Made by a program: the position numbers and the translations under genes. From Lysobacter enzymogenes (GTDB lineage Bacteria; Pseudomonadota; Gammaproteobacteria; Xanthomonadales; Xanthomonadaceae): a stretch of 64,000 nt of DNA. Numbering within the stretch: position 1 is the stretch's first letter; each line of letters opens with the position of its first letter. This document shows, one piece after another, positions 19,833-27,944 of the stretch. The notes under the pieces are model-generated. The model was given only the letters and a program-made list of their open reading frames with translations. It had not been told where the DNA came from and ran no database searches. The DNA is taken from NCBI RefSeq assembly GCF_900106525.1, contig NZ_FNOG01000005.1, positions 124,001-188,000 of the forward strand, read 5' to 3'.

Positions 19833-21065
19833 ATGACGTTCACCATGCCGCGCCTGAGCGCGATGATGTTTCTTCAGTTCTTCATCTGGGGGGCTTGGTT
19901 CGTCACCCTGGGCACCTACCTGGTGCAGGGGCCGCTGCAGGCGAGCGCGAGCCAGGTGGCGACGGCGTTCCTGAGCCAGTCCATCGGCGCCATCGTCGCG
20001 CCGTTCCTGGTCGGGCTGGTCGCCGACCGCTACTTCGCCGCGCAGCGCATCCTGGCGTTGCTGCATCTGGCCGGCGCGGCGCTGATGTGGGGCGCCTCCG
20101 CGGCGACCAGCTTCGGCGCGTTCTCGGCCTGCGTCATGGCCTACATGCTGTTGTTCATGCCGACGCTGGCGCTGGCCAACAGCATCGCGATGCGGCACAT
20201 GCACACGCCCGAAAAGCAGTTCCCGCCGGTGCGCGTGGCCGGCAGCATCGGCTGGATCGTCGCCGGCGTGCTGATCGGCTGGCTCGGCTGGGAACAGGCG
20301 CACCGGCTCGATCTGACCTTCAAGATGGCCGCGGCGGCTTCGCTGCTGCTCGGCCTGTATGCGCTGACCCTGCCCGACACGCCGCCGCTGGAGCGGCAAC
20401 GCAACGCCGGGCTCGGCCAGATCCTGGGGCTGGACGCGCTGCGCCTGTTGAAGTCGCGTTCCTATCTGGTGTTCTTCCTGGCCTCGATCGCGATCTGCAT
20501 CCCGCTGTCGTTCTACTACAACTTCACCAACCCCTATCTCAACGACCTCGGCGTGCGCGGCGCGGCGGGATTGCAGTCGCTCGGCCAGGTGTCGGAAGTG
20601 CTGCTGATGCTGGCCATGCCGTTCCTGTTCGCGCGGCTCGGGGTCAAGACCATGCTGGCGCTGGGCATGGCGGCGTGGGTCCTGCGCTACGTCCTGTTCG
20701 CCTACGGCGATGCGGGCGCCGGGTTCGCGCTGCTGGTGACCGGTATCGTGCTGCATGGCATCTGCTACGACTTCTTCTTCGTCACCGGTCAGATCTATAC
20801 CGATGCCCACGCCGGGCCGGCGTTCCGCAGCAGCGCGCAAGGCTTCATCACCCTGGCGACGTACGGCGTCGGCATGCTGATCGGCAGCTTCCTGTCCGGC
20901 GCGGTCGTGGAGCATTACACCACGGCGGCCGGCCGCGACTGGCAGCAGATCTGGCTGTTCCCGGCCGGCGTCGCCGCGGTCGTGCTGGTGGCGTTCCTGT
21001 TGTTGTTCCGCGAGCGGCCGGCCGGCGTTTCAGCCCCCTCCCCCACTGAGGACGCACAGCGATGA
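19833..21065 (+). CDS. MFS permease, NupG-like (410 aa)
   Basis: About twelve hydrophobic segments are visible, beginning MMFLQFFIWGAWFVTLGTYL, which resembles nucleoside:H+ symporters of the NupG/XapB group; RVAGSIGWIVAGVLIGWLGW in segment 5 also fits. The length matches the family (about 410-420). The start is supported by AAGGGGAAG just upstream. The stop overlaps the oxidoreductase start (ATGA at 21062). In sugar-utilisation clusters with sugar isomerases and Gfo/Idh/MocA genes, NupG-like permeases probably carry the oxidised or released sugar rather than nucleosides; that is inference from context. Confidence 0.9.
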   Translation: MTFTMPRLSAMMFLQFFIWGAWFVTLGTYLVQGPLQASASQVATAFLSQSIGAIVAPFLVGLVADRYFAAQRILALLHLAGAALMWGASAATSFGAFSACVMAYMLLFMPTLALANSIAMRHMHTPEKQFPPVRVAGSIGWIVAGVLIGWLGWEQAHRLDLTFKMAAAASLLLGLYALTLPDTPPLERQRNAGLGQILGLDALRLLKSRSYLVFFLASIAICIPLSFYYNFTNPYLNDLGVRGAAGLQSLGQVSEVLLMLAMPFLFARLGVKTMLALGMAAWVLRYVLFAYGDAGAGFALLVTGIVLHGICYDFFFVTGQIYTDAHAGPAFRSSAQGFITLATYGVGMLIGSFLSGAVVEHYTTAAGRDWQQIWLFPAGVAAVVLVAFLLLFRERPAGVSAPSPTEDAQR

Positions 21066-22216
21066 GCCAGTTGGGAGTCGCCATCGTCGGCACCGGCATG
21101 ATCGGCAACGTGCATCGCCGCGCGGCGATCCTGGCGGGCGCGCGCATCGTAGGTGTGAGCGCGTCCTCGCCGGAACGCGCGCGCGAGGTGGCATCTGCCT
21201 GGAACTTGCCGCGCGCCTATCGCGATATCGAAGAAGCGCTCGCCGACCCGCAGGTGCAGGTCGTGCATATCTGCACGCCCAACCATCTGCATCGGGCGAT
21301 GGCGCAGGCCGCGCTTGAAGCCGGCAAGCACGTGATCTGCGAAAAGCCGCTGGCGACGACGCTGCAAGACGCCCGGGCCCTGGCGGCGCTGGCCGCGAGC
21401 AGCGGGCTCGTGGCCACGGTGCCGTTCGTCTATCGCTATCACCCGGTCGTGCGCGAAGCGCGTGCGCGCATCGCCGAGGGCGAGCTGGGGCCGCTGCGCC
21501 TGATTCACGGCAGCTACCTGCAGGACTGGCTGCTGGATCCGGCCAGCAACAACTGGCGCGTCGATCCGGCGTTGGGCGGCGCCTCGCGCGTGTTCGCCGA
21601 TATCGGCTCGCACTGGTGCGACCTGGTGGAATGGGTCAGCGGCGAGCGATTCGCCGAAGTCAGCGCCGCCTTCGAAACCGTGATCGCGCAGCGCAGCGTC
21701 GCCGCCGGCCAGAGCTACGCCCGGCCGGCCGCCGACGGTGCGATGCAGGCCGTCTCCAGCGAAGACGTCGCCGCGGCCCTGTTCAAGACCGCCGGCGGCA
21801 CCTTGGCCACCTTGACCGTCAGCCAGGTGTCGGCCGGGCGTCGCAACCGCCTGTGGTTCGAGATCGACGGCGCCCGGGCCAGCGTCGCATTCGACCAGGA
21901 AGACAGCGAACGGCTCTGGATCGGCCTGCCCGACCAGCGCGAAGAGATCTTCGTGCGCGGCCCGGCGGCAGGAAGCGCGGAGCAACGCAGGCTGTCGGTG
22001 CTGCCGGTCGGCCACGCGCAGGGCTACGGCCATTGCTTCGATGCCTTCGTCGCAGACACCTATCGCGCCATCGACGCCGAAGCGCCGGACGGGCTGCCGA
22101 CCTTCGACGACGGGCTGCGCTCGGCGTTGATCGTCGACCGCGTAATCGCATCGGCCCGCACGCGCACCTGGACCGCCATCGGCCAGGCGCACGACGAGGA
22201 GCGCCGCTCCGCCTGA
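21062..22216 (+). CDS. Gfo/Idh/MocA family oxidoreductase (384 aa)
   Basis: NAD(P)-dependent sugar dehydrogenase. An N-terminal Rossmann motif (GVAIVGTGMIGNVHRRA), HICTPNHLH, and the family-defining ICEKPLATT with the EKP motif near residue 96 are present. The C-terminal domain contains GGASRVFADIGSHWCDLVEW with the conserved catalytic-region Asp and His. It overlaps the permease stop by four bases, so it is part of the same operon. Members interconvert hydroxyl and keto groups on sugars, so reduction of an imported 3-keto sugar back to the parent hexose is a reasonable proposal for this cluster. Confidence 0.93.
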   Translation: MSQLGVAIVGTGMIGNVHRRAAILAGARIVGVSASSPERAREVASAWNLPRAYRDIEEALADPQVQVVHICTPNHLHRAMAQAALEAGKHVICEKPLATTLQDARALAALAASSGLVATVPFVYRYHPVVREARARIAEGELGPLRLIHGSYLQDWLLDPASNNWRVDPALGGASRVFADIGSHWCDLVEWVSGERFAEVSAAFETVIAQRSVAAGQSYARPAADGAMQAVSSEDVAAALFKTAGGTLATLTVSQVSAGRRNRLWFEIDGARASVAFDQEDSERLWIGLPDQREEIFVRGPAAGSAEQRRLSVLPVGHAQGYGHCFDAFVADTYRAIDAEAPDGLPTFDDGLRSALIVDRVIASARTRTWTAIGQAHDEERRSA

Positions 22217-22303
22217 CCCCAACATCCGCCACGACGAGACCCTGGCCCTCGCATACCCGGGCCATCGCCTCGCCCGCAGCCATCGAACTCCCGGGAGGAC
22301 ACC

Positions 22304-23161
22304 ATGACGATCGCCATTGCGCGCAGCCTTGCGGCCGCCGCACTTCTGTTCCTGACCGCTACGCCCGCTTTCGCGCAACAGGCAAAATCTCAGCTGCGGC
22401 CCATCGCGGTGCAGATGTACACGCTGCGCAACGTCGCCTCGCTCGAGCAGCAGTTGAAGATCGTGCACGACGCCGGCATCCGCGCGGTGGAGACCGTCGG
22501 CACGCAGGACGTCTCGGCGAAGACGCTCAAGCAGCTGCTGGACAAGTATTCGATCAAGGCGATCTCGACCCACGCGCAACTGGCCAACCTGCGCAGCGAT
22601 CTCGACGGCGTGGTGGCGTTCAACAAGGCGATCGGCAACACCACGCTGGTGGTGCCCTACCTCCCGCAAGAAGAGCGCCCGACCGACGCCGCCGGCTGGA
22701 CCGCGCTGGGCAAGGAGCTGGGCAAGATCTCGAAGAAAGTCCGGGCCAAGGGCATGACGCTCGCCTACCACAACCACGATTTCGAGATCGTCGATTTCGG
22801 CGGCAAGACCGGACTGGAGCTCATGTTCGAAGGCGCCGGCCCGCAACTGCAGGCCGAACTCGACCTGGCCTGGATCGCGCGCGCCGGCCACGACCCGGCG
22901 GCCTTGCTCGGCAAGTTCCGCGGACGCGTGTTCGCCGTGCACGCCAAGGACAACGCGCCGCCCGACCAGGCAAAGGACGAAGACGGTTTCGCCGCGCTGG
23001 GCCAAGGCGTGCTGGACTGGAACAAGATCCTTCCCGCCGCCGCACGTGCAGGCGTGCGTTGGTACATCATCGAGCACGATCAACCGCGCGACCCCGCTGC
23101 CGTCATCTCGACCGGCGCGGCCTACCTCAACGAACACCTGCCCGCAGGCGCGGGCCGCTGA
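22304..23161 (+). CDS. Exported sugar phosphate isomerase/epimerase-like protein (285 aa)
   Basis: An N-terminal Sec signal peptide is visible (IARSLAAAALLFLTATPAFAQQ). The mature protein is an xylose isomerase-like TIM barrel: LAYHNHDFEIVDFGGKTGLELM (His/Glu), AELDLAWIARAGHDPAALL (Asp), RVFAVHAKDNAPP (His/Lys/Asp) and WYIIEHDQPRDPAAVI (Glu/His). RBS GGGAGG is well placed. It is fourth in the plus-strand operon, 88 bases after the oxidoreductase gene. A periplasmic member of this superfamily fits the idea that 3-keto-glycosides are processed outside the cytoplasm. Related secreted epimerase-like proteins in bacterial 3-keto-glycoside clusters act as lyases or hydratases; assignment here is inferential. 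Confidence 0.88.
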   Translation: MTIAIARSLAAAALLFLTATPAFAQQAKSQLRPIAVQMYTLRNVASLEQQLKIVHDAGIRAVETVGTQDVSAKTLKQLLDKYSIKAISTHAQLANLRSDLDGVVAFNKAIGNTTLVVPYLPQEERPTDAAGWTALGKELGKISKKVRAKGMTLAYHNHDFEIVDFGGKTGLELMFEGAGPQLQAELDLAWIARAGHDPAALLGKFRGRVFAVHAKDNAPPDQAKDEDGFAALGQGVLDWNKILPAAARAGVRWYIIEHDQPRDPAAVISTGAAYLNEHLPAGAGR

Positions 23162-23176
23162 TCGCGGAGAACGTCC

Positions 23177-23476
23177 ATGTCGAAATCGCTCCGGATCGCC
23201 ACCCTGCCCTTGTTCGCCGCCGCGTTCGCGGCCGCGCCTGTTGCCGCCCAGGATGCCGCGGCGGGCGCCAAGCTCTATGCCGCAAACTGCGCGTCCTGCC
23301 ACGGCCCCGACCGCGCAGGCATGGGCGAAACCTTTCCCGCCCTGACCGGCGTGGGCAAGCGGCTCGACGCGAAGAAGATCAAGGAACGGATCAAGACCGG
23401 CGGCGGGCTGATGCCGCCGTTCGGGCAATTGTCCGAGAAGGATCTCGAAGACATTGCTGTCTTCCTGAAACAGTAG
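23177..23476 (+). CDS. Small periplasmic class I cytochrome c (99 aa)
   Basis: Signal peptide (IATLPLFAAAFAAAPVAAQ) followed by one haem-attachment site CASCH near residues 39-43 and a distal GGLMPPFGQLSEKDLEDIAVFL segment carrying the axial Met. The size is that of a minimal mono-haem cytochrome c. RBS GGAGA precedes the ATG. It is the last gene of the plus-strand operon. It is the likely electron acceptor for the GMC flavoprotein encoded on the convergent operon, as in cytochrome-linked sugar dehydrogenases (flavoprotein, small Tat subunit, cytochrome c). The pairing is inferred from context. Confidence 0.92.
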   Translation: MSKSLRIATLPLFAAAFAAAPVAAQDAAAGAKLYAANCASCHGPDRAGMGETFPALTGVGKRLDAKKIKERIKTGGGLMPPFGQLSEKDLEDIAVFLKQ

Positions 23477-23482
23477 GCGCAG

Positions 23483-23503
23483 GCGCGGCGGCCCGCGCCG
23501 CGC
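23483..23503. terminator. Hairpin between the convergent operons
   Basis: GCGCGGC / GCCGCGC (23483-23489 and 23497-23503) with a 7-base loop sits in the 34 bases between the cytochrome stop and the DUF1080 stop. It has no T-run, so it is only a weak candidate for a shared terminator. Confidence 0.35.
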
Positions 23504-23510
23504 ACGCCGC

Positions 23511-24269
23511 TTACAACTCGCGCACCCAGATGTTGCGGTAGCTGACCTTGGCGTCGTGATCCTGCAAGTAGATCGGCGCGCAGCCGTGGGGCGAATAGGA
23601 CGGCGCGCCGATGTATTCGGTCTTGCCCGACACAACGGTGTCGTCCTGCACGAGCACGCCGTTGTGCAGCACGGTGATGCGCGCGGGCGAAACCAGGCCG
23701 CCGCCTTGCGAGAAGCGCGGCGCCTTCCAGATCACGTCGTACGCCTGCCACTGGCCCGGCGCGCGCGAGGCGTTGACCAGCGGGATCGCCTGCTTGTAGA
23801 TCGACGCCGCCTGGCCGTTGGCATAGGTCGGATTGCCGTAGCTGTCGAGCACCTGCAGTTCGTACAGCTCCTGCAGGAAAATCCCGCTGTTGCCGCGGTG
23901 CTGGCCGTCGAAGCCCTGGGTCTTGGCCGGGGTGCGCCATTCGATATGCAGCTGGATGTCGCAGAAGCGCTGCTTGGTGCGGATGCCCTTGCTGCCCGGC
24001 ACCACCGTGACCGCGCCGCCGGCGACGCTCCACGGGGCGTTGCCGCCCTGCTCCGCTTCCCAGGCCGAGAGGTCCTTGCCGTCGAACAGCACCACCGCGT
24101 CGGAGGGCGCGGCGTCCTTGGGCGTGGCCACCACCGCGGGAACCGGCTTCCAGACTTCGGTCCTGGCCGGATCGCGCTGCGCATCGACCGGCGTCTGCGC
24201 GACTGCGGAGCCTGCGGCCAACAGGCCCAGCGATACCAGGATCGCTTCGATCAGAATCGGCTTGCCCAT
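23511..24269 (-). CDS. DUF1080 (3-keto-disaccharide hydrolase domain) secreted protein (252 aa)
   Basis: Signal peptide (EAILVSLGLLAAGSAVAQ). The mature part is a concanavalin-like DUF1080 domain: VVLFDGKDLSAWE, IRTKQRFCDIQLHIEWRTP, GQHRGNSGIFLQELYELQVLDSYGN, GQWQAYDVIWKAPRF, RITVLHNGVLVQDD and the terminal VSYRNIWVREL. These are the family-defining segments. The start at 24269 is supported by GGAGGAACG; the longer frame to 24920 lies over the neighbouring gene. Family members are named 3-keto-disaccharide hydrolases, and some act on 3-keto-glucosides. It is last in the minus-strand operon and is probably the periplasmic enzyme cleaving the 3-keto glycoside made by the GMC oxidase system. Confidence 0.93.
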   Translation of the reverse strand: MGKPILIEAILVSLGLLAAGSAVAQTPVDAQRDPARTEVWKPVPAVVATPKDAAPSDAVVLFDGKDLSAWEAEQGGNAPWSVAGGAVTVVPGSKGIRTKQRFCDIQLHIEWRTPAKTQGFDGQHRGNSGIFLQELYELQVLDSYGNPTYANGQAASIYKQAIPLVNASRAPGQWQAYDVIWKAPRFSQGGGLVSPARITVLHNGVLVQDDTVVSGKTEYIGAPSYSPHGCAPIYLQDHDAKVSYRNIWVREL

Positions 24270-24310
24270 CGTTCCTCCACGAACAGCGGCGCGATTGCGT
24301 CGGCGCATCA

Positions 24311-24886
24311 TCAGGTGGCCCAAGCGGGCGTGCCCGGCACGTAAGCCGCATCGCCGTCGTAGCGGCCCGGCACGGCGACGTAGCGCAGCGCCTGGGTCGA
24401 CCCGGCCTTGGACGTGAAAAATCCGAACAGCACGAGCTGCTTGATCATGGTGAAGTAATGCGGCTTCAGCGCCTTCCGGTTGTCGCCGCCGGTGGCGATC
24501 GCCATCGAGTTGATCCGCTGCCCGGCTTCGGCATCGAGCGCACGCAGCAGTTCGGTGCGCGCCTGCGCGGACAGCGACACGAAGCGGCCGCCCGCGCGTT
24601 GGTCGAGGTCGGCCAGGCCTGCGCGGAAGATCGCCTGGTACTCCGGGGTGTAGCAATCGCTCACGAATGTCGCAATGAACAATCCCGTGCCCGCGTCCTT
24701 CGCGCCCGGCGTCTTGGTCCGCGGCAGGATGGTGTCGGCGATTTCGTCGAGCTTGGCCACGTCGGCCTCGGAGAACGCGCTGTTTCCGCTCGGGACCGGC
24801 GCCTGCCCGAAGACGAAGGCCGGCACGCCGATCATGGCCGCGCCGGTGGCGGCGGCGATCATCTTCAACAGCTCGCGACGTTCCAT
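24311..24886 (-). CDS. Gluconate 2-dehydrogenase subunit 3-like protein, Tat signal (191 aa)
   Basis: The N-terminus MERRELLKMIAAATGAAMIG is a twin-arginine signal. The rest matches the small subunit of membrane or periplasmic FAD-linked sugar dehydrogenases: FSEADVAKLDEIADTILPRTKTPGAKDAG and TGGDNRKALKPHYFTMIKQLVLFGFFTSK. It starts at ATG 24886, sharing one base with the GMC stop (TGATG), so the two are translationally coupled. Known small subunits carry the Tat signal that lets the flavoprotein partner hitch-hike across the membrane; the partner here has no signal peptide of its own, in agreement with that model. Confidence 0.92.
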   Translation of the reverse strand: MERRELLKMIAAATGAAMIGVPAFVFGQAPVPSGNSAFSEADVAKLDEIADTILPRTKTPGAKDAGTGLFIATFVSDCYTPEYQAIFRAGLADLDQRAGGRFVSLSAQARTELLRALDAEAGQRINSMAIATGGDNRKALKPHYFTMIKQLVLFGFFTSKAGSTQALRYVAVPGRYDGDAAYVPGTPAWAT

Positions 24887-26571
24887 CACAGGTTCCCCGC
24901 CTTGAGTTCGCGCACGGCATGGTCCGCCGCGCGCGCGGTCAGCGCCATGTAGGTCAGCGACGGATTCACGCACGCGCTGGAGGTCATGCAGGCTCCGTCG
25001 GTCACATAGACGTTCGGCGCATCCCAGACCTGATTGTGCATGTTGAGCACCGAATGCTTGCGGTCGCGCCCCATGCGCGCCGTGCCCATCTCGTGGATGG
25101 CCATGCCCGGGGCGTAGTCGTTCTCGTGCACCTTGACGTTCTTGACCCCGGCTGCTTCCAGCATTTCGGCCGCGTCCGCGCCCATGTCCTTGCGCATGGC
25201 CAGTTCGTTCTTGCGCAGGCTCACGTCCATTGCCAGCACCGGCAGCCCCCACTTGTCCTTGCGCTGCGGATCCAGGCCGATCTTGTTGTCGTGATGCGGC
25301 AGCATCTCGCCGAACCCGGTCATGCCGATCACCCAGTCGCCCGGGACGCTCAGCGCGTCCTTCAGGTCGGCGCCGATGCTGAGCTCGGCGATGTCGCGCG
25401 ACCAACCGGTGCGGCTGGCCGAGCCCTGGTAGCCGAAGCCGCGCACATAATCGCGCTTTTCCTTGCCCAGGTTGCGGAACCGCGGAATGTAGAAACCGCA
25501 CGGGCGGCGGCCGAAGTAGTACTTGTCTTCATAACCTTCGACCGTGCCGGACGCGCCGACGCGGAAATGATGGTCCATGACGTTGTGCCCCAGCTCGCCC
25601 GAGGACGAGCCCAGCCCGCCGTGCCAGACATCGGTGGCCGAGTTCATCAGCAGCCAGGTCGAGTTGAAGGCCGATGCGTTGATGAAGACGAGCTTGGCGG
25701 TGTACTGATACGTCTGGCCGTTCTCGGCATCGATGATCTCGACCCCGCGCGCGCGCTTGCGGTCCTTGTCGTAAAGCACTTCCTTGACGATCGAGAACGG
25801 GCGCAGGGTCAGGTTGCCGGTCTTCATCGCCGCCGGCAGCGTCGCCGATTGGGTCGAGAAATAGGCGCCGAACGGACAGCCCAGGATGCACTTGTTGCGG
25901 TATTGGCAATTGACCCGGCCCTGCTCGGGCTTGGGCTGGGTGATGTTGGCGGTGCGCGAGTGGATCAGGTGGCGGGTGCCGCCGAACGCCTTCTTTATCC
26001 GCGCCGCCACGTCTTTCTCGACGACGTTCAGCGGAATCGGCGGCAGGAACTGGCCGTCGGGCAGCACGTCCAGCCCCTCGACGGTGCCGGCGATGCCGGC
26101 GAACTTCTCGACGTGGTCGTACCAGGGCGCGATGTCGGCGTAACGGATCGGCCAGTCGGTGGCGATGCCTTCCTTGAGGTTCGCCTCGAAATCCAGGTCC
26201 GACAGGCGATAGCTCTGCCGGCCCCACATCAGCGAACGGCCGCCGACGTGATAGCCGCGGAACCAGTCGAAGCGCTTGGTTTCCGTGTATGGGCAATCCT
26301 GCTCGTCGGCCCACATCCCCATCGTGTCTTCGGCCAGCGGGTAGTCGCGCTTGAGCACCGGGAACGCCGCTTTCATCTCCTGGGTGGCCCAGGTGCGGTG
26401 CGGGTAGTCCCACGCTTCCTTCATCGCGTTGACGTAGCCCTTGACGTGCTCGATGTTGCGGCCGCGTTCCAGCATCAGCACCTTGAGCCCTCGCTCGGTT
26501 AGCTCCTTGGCCGCCCAGCCGCCGCTGATGCCCGATCCGACCACGATCGCGTCGTAATGATTGTCTGCCAT
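24886..26571 (-). CDS. GMC family FAD-dependent oxidoreductase (561 aa)
   Basis: FAD-binding motif VVGSGISGGWAAKEL near residue 10, a VGGRSLMWGRQSYR segment, and a C-terminal GMC domain with MAIHEMGTARMG and VYVTDGACMTSSACVNPSLTYMALTARAADH carrying the conserved His and Asn. Around residues 220-232 there is C-x5-C-x3-C (NCQYRNKCILGC), similar to the 3Fe-4S ligands of FAD-dependent glucose dehydrogenases. The protein lacks a signal peptide, and the following gene encodes a Tat-bearing small subunit. Together they look like a periplasmic dehydrogenase that oxidises a sugar hydroxyl (probably C3) and passes electrons to cytochrome c. The position oxidised and the substrate are inferred. Confidence 0.93.
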   Translation of the reverse strand: MADNHYDAIVVGSGISGGWAAKELTERGLKVLMLERGRNIEHVKGYVNAMKEAWDYPHRTWATQEMKAAFPVLKRDYPLAEDTMGMWADEQDCPYTETKRFDWFRGYHVGGRSLMWGRQSYRLSDLDFEANLKEGIATDWPIRYADIAPWYDHVEKFAGIAGTVEGLDVLPDGQFLPPIPLNVVEKDVAARIKKAFGGTRHLIHSRTANITQPKPEQGRVNCQYRNKCILGCPFGAYFSTQSATLPAAMKTGNLTLRPFSIVKEVLYDKDRKRARGVEIIDAENGQTYQYTAKLVFINASAFNSTWLLMNSATDVWHGGLGSSSGELGHNVMDHHFRVGASGTVEGYEDKYYFGRRPCGFYIPRFRNLGKEKRDYVRGFGYQGSASRTGWSRDIAELSIGADLKDALSVPGDWVIGMTGFGEMLPHHDNKIGLDPQRKDKWGLPVLAMDVSLRKNELAMRKDMGADAAEMLEAAGVKNVKVHENDYAPGMAIHEMGTARMGRDRKHSVLNMHNQVWDAPNVYVTDGACMTSSACVNPSLTYMALTARAADHAVRELKAGNL

Positions 26572-26597
26572 GAGGTGTCCTCAGGTGGATATCGGCT

Positions 26598-27488
26598 TCA
26601 GACGTCGCACAGGCGTATCGCCTCGCGCAGCGAAGCGACGGGATCGGGCGCCGTAGGCGAGAATTCCTGCGCGAGGTAACCCGTAAAGCCGGTGTCGCGG
26701 ATCGCGCGGCAGATGGCGGGATAGTTGAGTTCCTGGTCCGCGCCGATCTCGTTGCGGCCGGGCACGCCCGCGGTGTGGTAGTGCTTGAAGAACGCGTGGT
26801 GCTTGCGGATGCTGGCGATGATGTCGCCTTCCATGATCTGCATGTGGTAGATGTCGTAGAGCAGGCCGAAATGATCCGACCCGATCCGCTGGCACAGTTC
26901 GACGCCCCACGCGGAGCGATCGCACAGATAGTCGGGGTGGTCCACCCTGGAATTGAGCAGTTCCATCACCAGCACCACGCCGCGCTTTTCGGCATGGCCG
27001 AGAATGCGCTTGATCCCGGCCTCGGCGTTGGCCAGCCCCTGCTGCGGATCCATGCCGTTGCGGTTGCCGGAAAAGCAGATGAGGTTGCGGTAGCCGGCAT
27101 CGGCGACCAGGTCGATATGGCGGGTGTAGCGCTGCACCAGTTCATCGTGGAACTCGGTGGCGGCGAAGCCTTTGGTCAGGCCGAGCTCGGCGCCGTTGCA
27201 CATCGAACTGAACACGCCGTGCGCCTTCAGGGTCGGCCAGTCTTCGGGGCCGACCAGGTCGATAGCGGAAAAGCCGATGTCCTTCACCGTCTGGCACAGC
27301 TGGGCGACCGATTGCTTCGGGAACGTCCAGCGGGCGACGGATTGCTTCAGCCGGCCCTTGAGCTTGCCCTCGGGCGGCGCGGCGGCGGCCATTGCGGGCG
27401 CGACTGCGGCCGCGGTGAGTCCCAGGCCGGCCATGGCCGCGGCACGGATCGCGTTTCGCCTGCTGATCTTCGGATTCATAAAGCTCAT
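26598..27488 (-). CDS. Tat-exported hydroxypyruvate isomerase-like TIM-barrel protein (296 aa)
   Basis: The Tat signal reads ISRRNAIRAAAMAGLGLTAAAVAPAMAA. The mature part is a hydroxypyruvate isomerase/xylose isomerase-like barrel: VVLVMELLNSR (Glu), FGLLYDIYHMQIMEGD (Asp/His), KHYHTAGVPGRNE (His) and YLAQEFSPTAPDP (Glu). The start at 27488 follows AGGAAGGG; an inner ATG at 27479 is possible. It is first in the minus-strand operon, 26 bases ahead of the GMC gene and 166 bases downstream of the second LacI-type operator. It probably isomerises or cleaves an oxidised sugar in the periplasm. Exact activity unknown. Confidence 0.9.
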   Translation of the reverse strand: MSFMNPKISRRNAIRAAAMAGLGLTAAAVAPAMAAAAPPEGKLKGRLKQSVARWTFPKQSVAQLCQTVKDIGFSAIDLVGPEDWPTLKAHGVFSSMCNGAELGLTKGFAATEFHDELVQRYTRHIDLVADAGYRNLICFSGNRNGMDPQQGLANAEAGIKRILGHAEKRGVVLVMELLNSRVDHPDYLCDRSAWGVELCQRIGSDHFGLLYDIYHMQIMEGDIIASIRKHHAFFKHYHTAGVPGRNEIGADQELNYPAICRAIRDTGFTGYLAQEFSPTAPDPVASLREAIRLCDV

Positions 27489-27944
27489 CTACCCTTCCTG
27501 ACGCCATAACCGAAAGGTGGCTCGGACAAATCTTTCGAAGCATCGTCCCCGCGACGGATGCGCACCGCCCGCTCGGTGCATCGAATCGATCGAGCGGATA
27601 TCACACCGCCCCTGAGCCTTGCAGCCCGCATGAAACCGCAAAAACTGCCGGGATGCAATCGATTGCGCAATAACGGGGCGATGCGAGATTTTATGTTGCA
27701 CGGCACAACGGTCGCGGTGGTTCGTCCGCTCCCGCGAGCGCGCAACCGTTCGATGATTTTCCGATGAAGTTCATGCAGCGATGACTGTGAAAGATCATCC
27801 TCATCGCGGTTTACGCCAATGCGGCCGCCTGTTTAGCCAAGGCAATAAAGTTGTTCGATTCGTTGCCCGTTCTCCAAGTTTTGTCGGAGAGACGTAGCGA
27901 ACGGATGGGCGGTTCAAAACCTACCTCCCTCGGCGGCATACCGC
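27489..27944. other. Intergenic region with operator, upstream of the GMC operon
   Basis: 456 bases without a supported gene. It contains the second copy of the LacI-type palindrome and presumably the promoter of the minus-strand operon. The part nearest the MFS gene (27800-27940) shows nothing recognisable, and no strong terminator is seen. Confidence 0.5.
27654..27667. promoter_or_regulatory. LacI-type operator 2
   Basis: TGCAATCGATTGCG matches operator 1 (18696-18709) at 13 of 14 positions and keeps a perfect 12-base palindrome GCAATCGATTGC. It is 166 bases upstream of the TIM-barrel gene that opens the minus-strand operon. Sharing this rare sequence with the LacI-gene promoter region implies common control. 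Confidence 0.8.
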
